Position numbers and translations under genes: made by a program
Origin: Pseudoalteromonas luteoviolacea H33-S
GTDB lineage: Bacteria > Pseudomonadota > Gammaproteobacteria > Enterobacterales > Alteromonadaceae
Direction: 5' to 3'
Assembly: GCF_001625695.1 (NCBI RefSeq)
Contig: NZ_AUXY01000035.1
Location: 186,001 to 250,000 of the forward strand
DNA: 64,000 nucleotides
Notes under the pieces: generated by a model
Databases searched by the model: none
Seen by the model: only the letters and a program-made list of their open reading frames with translations
What the model was told of the DNA's origin: nothing
Shown: positions 57,381-64,000 of the stretch, piece by piece
Layout of the letters: every line of letters starts with the position of its first letter
Position numbering within the stretch: the first letter of the stretch is position 1

Positions 57381-57524
57381 TTATTTGCCTGTATTCGTTT
57401 GTGGTTTGCATGGAAAGTAACAACCTGTTACGGCCGCACCACCTGCGACTTTCTCTGTCAGTTGCAGAGTTACGACTTTATTAGATAAATTAGCTAGCTT
57501 TTTAGTTTTAAGATTAAGTTTCAT
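57381..57524 (-). CDS. Small peptide with RiPP-like leader ending in Ala-Gly-Gly (47 codons)
   Basis: A 47-residue peptide starting at the ATG at 57524, with AAGGA seven bases upstream. The leader (MKLNLKTKKLANLSNK ... LTEKVAGG) is strikingly like that of the peptide at 52447, with the Met-Lys-Leu-x-Leu start, Lys pairs and a Gly28-Gly29 end. The 18-residue tail is short, has two Cys (35, 39) and ends TNTGK. Likely a RiPP or bacteriocin-type precursor, but no modifying enzyme is nearby. It is divergent from the S9 peptidase gene. Its 3' end is touched by the tandem duplication. Confidence 0.65.
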   Translation of the reverse strand: MKLNLKTKKLANLSNKVVTLQLTEKVAGGAAVTGCYFPCKPQTNTGK

Positions 57525-57920
57525 AATAATTTCCTTATTTAATTAAATTAATACACCATCTAAATGGTGGGAATAAAATACCCCAAAAAAACCAAAAATC
57601 AATAAATAAATTAACCCCTTATTTTACCCATCACGGAATAATTGATTAATTAAAAAACAAAAAAGTGTGGTATTTTTAATAGTGATAAAAGGTTCAGTGT
57701 GTTCCTCTTTCAACTATCACCTAGGTTTTGATGAGATCAGAGCTAGTGAATCACATAACCAATACTTTAGAATTAGCAATAATCCAAAGTGTAATGTTAT
57801 TGATTTAAATCATCCCATCTCCTCCATTCGACCACAGGCTAGGTCAGCCCATCTCATAATACTTGTTAATCAAACGATTCAAATTTACTGTAGAGAAAAT
57901 TAAAAATAAAAGTTCTACTT
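57525..57920. other. AT-rich intergenic region between the peptide gene and the S9 peptidase gene
   Basis: About 400 bases with very low GC. It contains the promoters for both flanking genes. A 78-codon frame (57667-57903) is present but has no family resemblance or ribosome binding site and I do not call it. Confidence 0.5.
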
Positions 57921-59957
57921 ATGAAGCCAATCACTTCTCTCGCCCTCAGTGGCGTGATGCTTGCCTTAGCAGCTACAGACAGCTCAGCAAGCACAACATT
58001 TAAGTCTGATGATATTTTTGCCCTTGAATATGCAGCAAGCACACAAATCAGCCCAGATGGCAAAAAAATTGTTTATGAGCGCAGCAGCTATGACATCATG
58101 CGTGATGTGCCAAAACGTACTTTATGGTTATATGACATAGCGAAAAAAAGTCACTATCCACTATTCGCGGATCAATATAGCTACAGCCAAGCTCGCTGGT
58201 CACCTGATAGTAGTAAAATAGCATTTACCAGTAATAGCAGCGGCTCTCGCCAATTACATGTGTATTGGGTAGAACAAGATAAGCAAGCTGTACTCACTCA
58301 GCTGCCTAAAGCCATCAGTGATATAACATGGTCATCTGACGGGGAGCAAATTGCGTTCACCATGAATGTTCCCCAAGGCAAATCTAAGTTTGCAAAATCG
58401 GTTAAACTACCAAGTAAACCAAAGGGTGCCCAGTGGTCTGAGCCGGTTAAAATTTTCGAAAAAGCCAGGTACCAAGCTGATGGACGAGGCTACCTTGAAC
58501 CTGCTTTCAGACATGTCTTTGTCTTACCAGCTAATGGCGGTACGCCAAGACAGCTTACCAAAGGGGACTTTCAACATCGAGGGCCTTTAGCTTGGAGTCC
58601 AAATAACCAAAACATCGTTTTCTCATCAGATCAACACCCTGAATGGGAATACCGAACTACAGAAACAGATTTATACCAGGTTAACCTAGCGAGCCAAGCA
58701 CTAACGCAGCTAACAGACTTGCCGGGATATGAATATAGCCCTACCTTCTCTGCTAAAGGTGATAAATTAGCGTTTATTAGTCGCGGTAACGCACCAGTAC
58801 CATACGTCAATAACCAATTAACCTTACTGTCTATCAAAGATAAAAAGCTTAAGTCATTGACCGCGGGCTTAGACCGCTCCGTTGCGGATTACCGCTGGGC
58901 TGGCAAAGGTGACTTTGTTATCCAATATGATGACCTCGGTAAGCGCGTGTTAGCAAAAGTGTCTTCACGCGGCAAAGTTAAGCCTCTGGTAGATGATGTA
59001 TCAGGCACAACATTGGGTCGCCCCTATGTCAGCGGCAGCTTTACCATGGCTAACAATGGTACATTGGCTTACACCCAAGGCAACAGTCAAGCTCCCGCAG
59101 ATGTGGCATACTGGCGAAAAGGGAAAACAACAACACTGACACAATTAAACCAAGATCTATTAGCCCATCGCACATTAGGTGAAGTACATGAACTCAATTA
59201 CCAATCAGCGTTTGATGGTGAGCAGATCCAAGGTTGGTATATCACACCACCTAACTTTGATAAGTCAAAAAAATACCCGCTATTAGTAGAAATTCATGGC
59301 GGTCCACATTTAGCATATGGCCCTCACTTTAGTGCAGAATTGCAACGTTATGCAGCTGAAGGTTACGTTGTGGTTTACGTCAACTATCGTGGCTCAACCA
59401 GCTATGGCGAGCGCTTTGCATTGTTACTGGACGGCAAATATAGCTCTAAAGAAGACTTTGCAGATCACAACTCTGCCGTAGATGCCTTGATCGAAAAAGG
59501 CTTTATCGATGAAAACAACTTGTTCATTGCTGGTGGTTCTGCAGGCGGCATCGCAACAGCCTATGCAGTTGGTCTAACAGACAGATTCAATGCAGCGGCC
59601 ATCACAAAACCAGTGATTAACTGGATCAGTAAAGTGCTTACGGCAGACAGCTACCTTGGCCAAATTCGCAACCAATTCCCAGGCCTACCTTGGGAAAACC
59701 TTGCGCATTATTGGCAGCGCTCACCGCTATCTCTGGTGGGTAATGTCACTACGCCATCGTTAATTATGACAGGTGAATTAGACCGACGTACTCCGATGTC
59801 CGAATCAGAGCAGTTTTACCAAGCATTAAAACTGCGCAAAGTAGACACTGTACTTATTCGTGTTCCTGGCGCACCGCACGGTATTGCAGGTCGACCATCT
59901 CGTATGATTTCAAAAATTGAGCACACCCTTGCTTGGTTTGAGATGTATAAAAAATAA
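57921..59957 (+). CDS. S9 family prolyl oligopeptidase-like exopeptidase, exported
   Basis: A 678-residue serine peptidase. Residues 1-24 look like a signal peptide (ending SSAS). A seven-bladed-propeller-like N-terminal domain follows, with TolB-type ISPDGKKIVYERS, WSPDSSKIAFTSN, WSSDGEQIAFTMN and WSPNNQNIVFSSD repeats, then the alpha/beta hydrolase domain with HGGPHLAYGPHF, GGSAGG (Ser540), a catalytic Asp probably in GELDRRTPM, and His in GAPHGIAGRPS. This is an acylaminoacyl-peptidase/prolyl-tripeptidyl-type periplasmic enzyme that trims peptides. It is divergent from the small peptide gene at 57381; a link to peptide maturation is only a possibility. Confidence 0.9.
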   Translation: MKPITSLALSGVMLALAATDSSASTTFKSDDIFALEYAASTQISPDGKKIVYERSSYDIMRDVPKRTLWLYDIAKKSHYPLFADQYSYSQARWSPDSSKIAFTSNSSGSRQLHVYWVEQDKQAVLTQLPKAISDITWSSDGEQIAFTMNVPQGKSKFAKSVKLPSKPKGAQWSEPVKIFEKARYQADGRGYLEPAFRHVFVLPANGGTPRQLTKGDFQHRGPLAWSPNNQNIVFSSDQHPEWEYRTTETDLYQVNLASQALTQLTDLPGYEYSPTFSAKGDKLAFISRGNAPVPYVNNQLTLLSIKDKKLKSLTAGLDRSVADYRWAGKGDFVIQYDDLGKRVLAKVSSRGKVKPLVDDVSGTTLGRPYVSGSFTMANNGTLAYTQGNSQAPADVAYWRKGKTTTLTQLNQDLLAHRTLGEVHELNYQSAFDGEQIQGWYITPPNFDKSKKYPLLVEIHGGPHLAYGPHFSAELQRYAAEGYVVVYVNYRGSTSYGERFALLLDGKYSSKEDFADHNSAVDALIEKGFIDENNLFIAGGSAGGIATAYAVGLTDRFNAAAITKPVINWISKVLTADSYLGQIRNQFPGLPWENLAHYWQRSPLSLVGNVTTPSLIMTGELDRRTPMSESEQFYQALKLRKVDTVLIRVPGAPHGIAGRPSRMISKIEHTLAWFEMYKK

Positions 59958-59972
59958 AACAAGGTAAAATAT

Positions 59973-60002
59973 AAATTGCCGGAGATATCCGGCAATTTTT
60001 TT
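59973..60002 (+). terminator. Terminator after the S9 peptidase gene
   Basis: AAATTGCCGGA/TCCGGCAATTT stem with a four-base loop and a run of seven T. Confidence 0.88.
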
Positions 60003-60088
60003 GATAAATATCAACTTATTCGACTTTATAAAAAGGATAGCCAGCCGATAGATACTAGAGGTACATAACACAGAGATAAGGAATCATC

Positions 60089-60658
60089 ATGTTATCTAAA
60101 ATCCTGCATCACACTCATATTACTGAGCCCAAAGTCATTGAAAAAAAAGCATCTCATCCCTATGTTCCGAGTCATAAAAGAACCAGCGAGCTACCTGAAA
60201 ATGTCCTAAAGCCCACACCACGTGAAAAATCAGCGTATCGACAAGACGAAAAAGACGATGAGGAAAAGCAACCTCTCGTTAGTAAGGAACTAGACAAAGA
60301 AGCCGCGGCCTATAAAAGGCGCAACCCTGTTTTCAAAGAGCAATATGAAAACCTTGAAAAGGTTGTGGAGCTTGTACAAGAAAAAATCCGCAACCTACAA
60401 AAAGAAATCAACGAGTTAAAAAAGCCACCATTGCAGCGAACTTTAACCATACACGCCCCCACGGCTGACTCAGCCCCCGATACACCAAAAAGCAGTGAAG
60501 CTCCAGAGCATATAGGCAGCAAAGCATACAAGAACACACAAGAAGAAGACTTGATTGAAGTGCTGGAGCAGCAACTGAATGACCTTAAAACCCAAGAAGC
60601 TGAGATCCGTACCGAAATGATTAACCTCATTTTAGAAGAACGCAAAAAGTCCAAATAA
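60089..60658 (+). CDS. Highly charged coiled-coil protein of unknown function
   Basis: A 189-residue protein without a signal peptide or transmembrane helix. It is rich in Lys and Glu; residues ~85-112 (QYENLEKVVELVQEKIRNLQ, then KEINELKK) and ~155-189 (LIEVLEQQLNDLKTQEAEIRTEM) are clear coiled coils joined by a Pro/Ser/Thr-rich linker. An AGATAAGGAATCATC segment with a good ribosome binding site precedes the ATG. I recognise no family; such proteins are often lineage-specific. Confidence 0.55.
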   Translation: MLSKILHHTHITEPKVIEKKASHPYVPSHKRTSELPENVLKPTPREKSAYRQDEKDDEEKQPLVSKELDKEAAAYKRRNPVFKEQYENLEKVVELVQEKIRNLQKEINELKKPPLQRTLTIHAPTADSAPDTPKSSEAPEHIGSKAYKNTQEEDLIEVLEQQLNDLKTQEAEIRTEMINLILEERKKSK

Positions 60659-60734
60659 CGCAGTTTGTTTGGCTGTAAGCTTATCCCGAGTGAACAGCTT
60701 TTCTTGATCTAAAGCAGTTCACTTTAAAGGTTCA

Positions 60735-61856
60735 CTAAATGCCGCCTTTACTGCCTGAGCCACTACAGTTACGCGAATTCCCTTTGTTATACTGCTGTCG
60801 TATCTCTGATGGAGTTAGAACTCGATGATAGAGCTGTATTTCGCCTATTGAACCATGGAACAAACCAGTTTTGAACGATGAACGACTGCCAATGCGCAGC
60901 GGCTTTTCATTACTTAGCGAGCCTTGGCGACCTGTTGGGTCAAAAGCGCTATTGAGCTGCCCATTGAGATAAAAACGAAGCCCTTTACTACGGTCCCTAT
61001 CTATACTCACAGCAACATGGTGCCACTGTCCGTCGGAGACAAATGCTTTAGAGTCATAAAAGGTACAAGAAGAATCGGGCTCTTGACAATACCAACTACC
61101 ATCACCATCGGCAAGTTGCAGTGCCAAGTACCCTTCATCGATATAAAAAGCATACCCTTGGACATCAGATACTTGATCTTCATAGCGCTTATCCACAATG
61201 ATGTGCTGACCTTGCGATGACGTTTTAACCCAAGTCGACAGCGAAAAATCACCGGTACTCACGTCAAGTTCAGAATCAAACACCTCGACATAATCGTCGA
61301 AGCCATCTAAGCAAAAAGCCAAATTTGATTTTTTATTCGCAAGTCTTATGCTGTCACCCGTTTCAACATACAATTGATACTGCTCACTTTTTAGCACTTT
61401 CGATGTTGAAGAATTATGCCAAAGCACTCCAATAATGATGAAAAGTGCCAAAATGATACTTGCAACAGTAATAGGCCAGATATTGACACTTTTATCTGCA
61501 TAATCTAGCTTCACAGGCTGTACAAGTAGGTACCCTTTACCTCGGATATTTTTGATATGTTCTAGGTCATCTAGGGCAGAAAAAGCTTTCCTTAGAATAC
61601 TTATTCGCTGTTTTACATTTTCATTACCTGTGACAACACCTTGCCATACCATATTTTGCAGCTGTTCAGCAGGTAAAGGCATACTTTGATACTCGACCAA
61701 AGTCAAAAGAAGTGAGAAGGACAGCTCTGACAAAGGCTGACTCAGACTATCTTTATGTAAAGATTTAGTGTTTAAATCGGCATAAACATCACCTATCCAC
61801 AAACCTTTACATTTTTCTAAACTACACTTTTTTTCATCCATAAAAAATTTATCCAT
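60735..61856 (-). CDS. ToxR-like transmembrane regulator with periplasmic LamG domain
   Basis: A 373-residue protein with an N-terminal OmpR/ToxR-type winged helix (residues ~20-112: LSELSFSLLLTLVEYQSM, the QNMVWQGVVTGNENVKQRISILRKAF recognition region, and NIRGKGYLLVQPV), one transmembrane helix (~125-147, ITVASIILALFIIIGVLWH), and a periplasmic LamG/concanavalin-like domain (~180-355: FSLSTWVKTSSQGQ, WHHVAVSIDRD, FYLNGQLNSAFD, FHGSIGEIQLYHRVLTPSEI). ToxR/CadC-type regulators couple a periplasmic sensor to DNA binding; LamG domains usually bind carbohydrates. The start could be the ATG at 61841; a TTG at 61883 is also open. It is divergent from a beta-helix protein gene, the probable target. 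Confidence 0.82.
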   Translation of the reverse strand: MDKFFMDEKKCSLEKCKGLWIGDVYADLNTKSLHKDSLSQPLSELSFSLLLTLVEYQSMPLPAEQLQNMVWQGVVTGNENVKQRISILRKAFSALDDLEHIKNIRGKGYLLVQPVKLDYADKSVNIWPITVASIILALFIIIGVLWHNSSTSKVLKSEQYQLYVETGDSIRLANKKSNLAFCLDGFDDYVEVFDSELDVSTGDFSLSTWVKTSSQGQHIIVDKRYEDQVSDVQGYAFYIDEGYLALQLADGDGSWYCQEPDSSCTFYDSKAFVSDGQWHHVAVSIDRDRSKGLRFYLNGQLNSAFDPTGRQGSLSNEKPLRIGSRSSFKTGLFHGSIGEIQLYHRVLTPSEIRQQYNKGNSRNCSGSGSKGGI

Positions 61857-61888
61857 AAATATCAACAAGTAACACTTACCCAAATCCG

Positions 61889-61904
61889 GTAAAAGTAATT
61901 TTAC
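61889..61904. promoter_or_regulatory. Inverted repeat between the LamG regulator and beta-helix genes
   Basis: GTAAAA-GTAA-TTTTAC, a perfect 6-base-arm repeat close to the regulator start in the divergent promoter region. Possible operator; based on symmetry and position only. Confidence 0.35.
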
Positions 61905-62018
61905 TCTTTATTTACCCTGTTTTTCTAGTGTTTTCTGCATCTTGTTACCAATATAAACGCAATTTCTTATTCACTTAGAATCAACAATAAATTCAAACAT
62001 TTGATAATGGAGTGTCCA

Positions 62019-63254
62019 ATGACGAATACAAAAAAGCCTAACCGCAAAGCCATTTTGCTAATAAATATACTTATAACTGCGCCAAGTTTTGCAAGTATCA
62101 CCACGCAAAACAACCTCTCAGCACAAACAAATAATTTACACTGTGATCATTACATTCGCAGCGCACAACACTTGATTGATGGCCAAAACATGGTAGTTAA
62201 AGCTGGTGAGACGTTATGCTTAGAAGCCGGCACACGTGGGCCACTGAGAGTACGCAATATGCAAGGAACAGCAACTGCGCCTATCACAATACGAAACCAA
62301 AATGGTGTCGTGACTTTTTCCCCCTATGAATACAGCATCGCGATTGAAAATAGTCAATGGCTAAGGGTTACCTCAACCCCTGTAGAGGGTGAGTCAGAGT
62401 ATGGATTGAGACTTGGCGGTACATTGGGGGTTGGCGGATTGAGCGAACAAATTGAAATCGATCACCTCGAAATCTATCGCGCTCGTTTTGCTGGCATGTT
62501 AATCAAAACAGATCCAACTTGCGATGCCAATACATGGGCTGAGAATTTTAGCATGACAGGCCTGCGTATTCATAATAACTATATTCACAGCACCGAAAGC
62601 GGCGAAGGCATGTACATCGGATATACGGGTAAATCCCGTAACTTGGTGTGTGACAATGCACTGACTACAGTCTTCCCACACAAAATTCAAGATGTACATA
62701 TTTTTGATAATAAACTTGAGAACATCGCTGCTGACGGTATACAGCTTAACTCAGTGCAAGGTAACGCATTTATCACCAATAACACCCTATATCGCACAGG
62801 GGTCAGTCCATTTGATCCTCACTGGCAAAACACAGGTATTCAAGTTGGCGGTGATGGTGTGGAAGTAAGAGATAACTTGATTTATCGCAGTGGTGGTAAC
62901 GGCATGATGATAGATGGAGATGGGATTAAGGTGCTTAATAATCATATTATTTATGCAGGTGAAAATGGCATATTTGCACGCAATGCAGCACAACAAGATA
63001 GTTCTATCAGCAATGGCTTACCACATGCTTATAAAGGAAATTTAATCGTTCATCCCGGCAGCTATGCATTGAAACTATATGCCGTCAACACCAATTCAGC
63101 GCATTTAATCATTGAAAACAGCATAGAAAATGATGGCACATTAGATTCGGCAGGAAGGCCTAAGACCTTTTCTTATTTAAATGACGCAGTAATGCGCTAT
63201 GAATTGAATAACCACCACTATGTCACTCAATCAGCATACCAGCAGGCACAGTGA
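62019..63254 (+). CDS. Secreted right-handed beta-helix protein
   Basis: A 411-residue exported protein. From ATG 62019 (GGAG eight bases upstream) there is a signal peptide (RKAILLINILITAPSFAS). The body is made of parallel beta-helix rungs with many Asn/Gly/Ile turns (IHNNYIHSTESGEGMYIG, VHIFDNKLENIAADGIQLN, VRDNLIYRSGGNGMMIDGD, VLNNHIIYAGENGIFARN), the fold of pectate lyases and NosD-like carbohydrate-active proteins. Cys pairs in the mature protein could form disulfides. The enzyme activity, if any, cannot be told; a polysaccharide-acting or surface role fits the LamG-type regulator divergent to it. Confidence 0.8.
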   Translation: MTNTKKPNRKAILLINILITAPSFASITTQNNLSAQTNNLHCDHYIRSAQHLIDGQNMVVKAGETLCLEAGTRGPLRVRNMQGTATAPITIRNQNGVVTFSPYEYSIAIENSQWLRVTSTPVEGESEYGLRLGGTLGVGGLSEQIEIDHLEIYRARFAGMLIKTDPTCDANTWAENFSMTGLRIHNNYIHSTESGEGMYIGYTGKSRNLVCDNALTTVFPHKIQDVHIFDNKLENIAADGIQLNSVQGNAFITNNTLYRTGVSPFDPHWQNTGIQVGGDGVEVRDNLIYRSGGNGMMIDGDGIKVLNNHIIYAGENGIFARNAAQQDSSISNGLPHAYKGNLIVHPGSYALKLYAVNTNSAHLIIENSIENDGTLDSAGRPKTFSYLNDAVMRYELNNHHYVTQSAYQQAQ

Positions 63255-63279
63255 CGCATGAATGACCCCATATCGTCTC

Positions 63280-63334
63280 GCTGAGTGTGCCGCTGTGTCA
63301 ATCCTTGCCTATAACCTTGACTGGCACACTCAGC
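63280..63334. other. Divergent first hairpin unit
   Basis: Same length and inner loop as the other three units but a different outer stem with compensatory changes, so the stem pairing rather than its sequence seems conserved. It lies 25 bases beyond the beta-helix gene and followed by ATTTTT could terminate that gene. Confidence 0.8.
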
Positions 63335-63640
63335 ATTTTTAATAGAGATGACGCAAAAACAATTTAAACGCACTTTTTAGCTGGGCGTACACCTCGTCAA
63401 TCCTTGCCAACATACCTTGACCAGTACGCCCAGCATTTTTAACAAAGATGCATTAATTACAATTTAAACGCGCTTTTAGCTGGGCGTACACCTCGTCAAT
63501 CCTTGCCAACATACCTTGACCAGTACGCCCAGCATTTTTAACAAAGATGCATTAATTACAATTTAAACGCGCTTTTAGCTGGGCGTACACCTCGTCAATC
63601 CTTGCCAACATACCTTGACCAGTACGCCCAGCATTTTTCA
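63280..63640. repeat. Array of four covarying hairpin units at 99-100 bp spacing
   Basis: Units at 63280-63334, 63380-63434, 63479-63533 and 63578-63632, each 55 bases. Units 2-4 are identical (stem GCTGGGCGTAC/GTACGCCCAGC); unit 1 has stem GCTGAGTGTGCC/GGCACACTCAGC, changed on both strands but still fully complementary. All share the inner arms GTCAA...TTGAC and the loop TCCTTGCC(A/T)A. Each is followed by ATTTTT and a 44-45-base spacer that is itself repeated. They could be transcript-ending hairpins, a small RNA, or protein-binding dyads; no known attC or REP pattern fits. Confidence 0.85.
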
Positions 63641-63713
63641 TAAATATCCGTCAATTTGACAATTCAAGATACGCATAGTTTTCCAATTTAGCGTCATTCC
63701 ACTCGAGTTAGTC

Positions 63714-64000
63714 TTATACTTGCTCTGATACCATCAATTCAGGTTGAATTTTGGCCAATAGCGCCTTGGCAGCATCAAAGTCGTAATCATCAATTAAGCT
63801 CACCAGTTGCTGGAACGCATCAACAAATTTTGTACCTTCATACACAGGTAGCAATTCACTAACTAAATCAATGGCATCAGTATCATAATCTTCAAGTAAT
63901 ACTGTTAGTTGTTCCAACATCTGTGCGACTTGTTGCTCCGTTAAGGCACTCGATTGAGGTGATGGTGATTTAACCTCATTGGACTGATTATTTAACACCT
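63714..64000 (-). CDS. C-terminal part of a protein, probably a hybrid signalling protein; 5' end outside window
   Basis: The frame runs off the right end of the window. The visible 95 residues or so form helices: LTEQQVAQMLEQLTVLLEDYDTDAIDLVSELLP and FVDAFQQLVSLIDDYDFDAAKALLAKIQPEL. The final IDDYDFDAAKALLAKI pattern is common at the C terminus of hybrid sensor kinases after a receiver domain. This is inference from a short pattern; the stop TAA at 63714-63716 is certain in this frame. Confidence 0.55.
   Translation of the reverse strand, partial: VLNNQSNEVKSPSPQSSALTEQQVAQMLEQLTVLLEDYDTDAIDLVSELLPVYEGTKFVDAFQQLVSLIDDYDFDAAKALLAKIQPELMVSEQV

Larger units (their letters stand above)
55891..57393. 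repeat. Tandem duplication, copy 2 (broken MocR, LysE 2, GNAT 2)
   Basis: Second copy of the unit described at 54421. Its left boundary cuts the MocR sequence just after the GntR domain, and its right end runs into the 3' end of the peptide gene at 57381-57524. A matching trace of that 3' end (CTTATTTTCCTGTA) precedes copy 2, which shows that the peptide gene was there before the duplication. Confidence 0.85.

Noticed and set aside
52447..57524. Complete lanthipeptide or bacteriocin cluster
   Set aside because: Two precursor-like peptides are present but no dehydratase, cyclase, radical SAM enzyme, immunity gene or peptidase-containing transporter was found in the window.
57667..57903. 78-codon frame starting with GTG in the intergenic region
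   Set aside because: No ribosome binding site, no family resemblance and an AT-rich composition typical of non-coding DNA.
63280..63640. CRISPR array
   Set aside because: The spacers between hairpins are themselves repeated, the units are 55 bases with long dyads, and no cas gene is present.
63280..63640. Integron attC sites
   Set aside because: The arms lack the GTTRRRY/RYYYAAC core sites, no integrase is near, and no gene cassettes lie between the units.

Overview
The window looks like chromosomal DNA of a marine gammaproteobacterium of the Alteromonadales, most likely Pseudoalteromonas or a close relative. This is inferred from AT-rich intergenic DNA, the close match of many proteins to Enterobacteria/Vibrio/Alteromonadales orthologues (AsnA/AsnC, TrmH/RecG, ArcA/ArcB, ObgE/L27/L21/IspB, NadC/AmpD/AmpE, PilACD/CoaE/PilB/YacG), and accessory families typical of marine Gammaproteobacteria. 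No rRNA, tRNA, insertion sequence, prophage or CRISPR array was seen. Both window ends cut a gene.

Core part (1-44.5 kb). A FapA/DUF342 gene (5' end missing) is followed by the divergent asnA/asnC pair, trmH-recG, a glyoxalase-like gene, a small ribbon-helix-helix protein and a tyrosine-recombinase-like protein lacking catalytic residues. Then come galU, hpf, a DUF3718 protein, folA, obgE, rpmA-rplU, ispB, yggX-mutY, trmB and rsmC. A histidine kinase/YfiR gene pair precedes convergent arcA and arcB. Next are folE2, a DUF2726 protein, mtnN with a degenerate CbiB-like gene, tyrS, an M23 endopeptidase, radA, a large protein with two PilZ domains, ampD-ampE, nadC and the type IV pilus cluster. 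In that cluster pilB lies after coaE rather than between pilA and pilC. LysR, esterase and AraC/GyrI genes close this part.

Envelope part (44.7-52.2 kb). A 1509-residue periplasmic alpha-2-macroglobulin-like protein is paired with penicillin-binding protein 1C, followed by a membrane-anchored protein with a degenerate J-like domain.

Accessory part (52.4-64 kb). This is the most unusual region. Two small genes encode peptides with the same kind of Lys-rich leader ending in Ala-Gly-Gly and a Cys-containing tail, resembling ribosomally made peptide (RiPP/bacteriocin) precursors; the second, 57381-57524 on the minus strand, is only 47 codons long. Between them are a RidA protein, a MocR-type regulator and a LysE-type exporter plus GNAT gene pair. 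That pair is present twice because of a tandem duplication of about 1.5 kb, which also carries a broken copy of the regulator's 5' end and a shared palindromic operator. Copy 1 has a nine-G tract where copy 2 has a good ribosome binding site. After an S9 peptidase and a charged coiled-coil protein comes a ToxR-like membrane regulator with a periplasmic LamG domain, divergent from a secreted beta-helix protein. The intergenic DNA that follows holds four hairpin units at 99-100 bp spacing; the first has a different but fully complementary stem around a conserved loop, the pattern expected of a selected structure.

The best candidates for something undescribed are the covarying hairpin array (63280-63632), the two RiPP-like precursors with the duplicated MocR/LysE/GNAT module, and the LamG-sensor/beta-helix pair.
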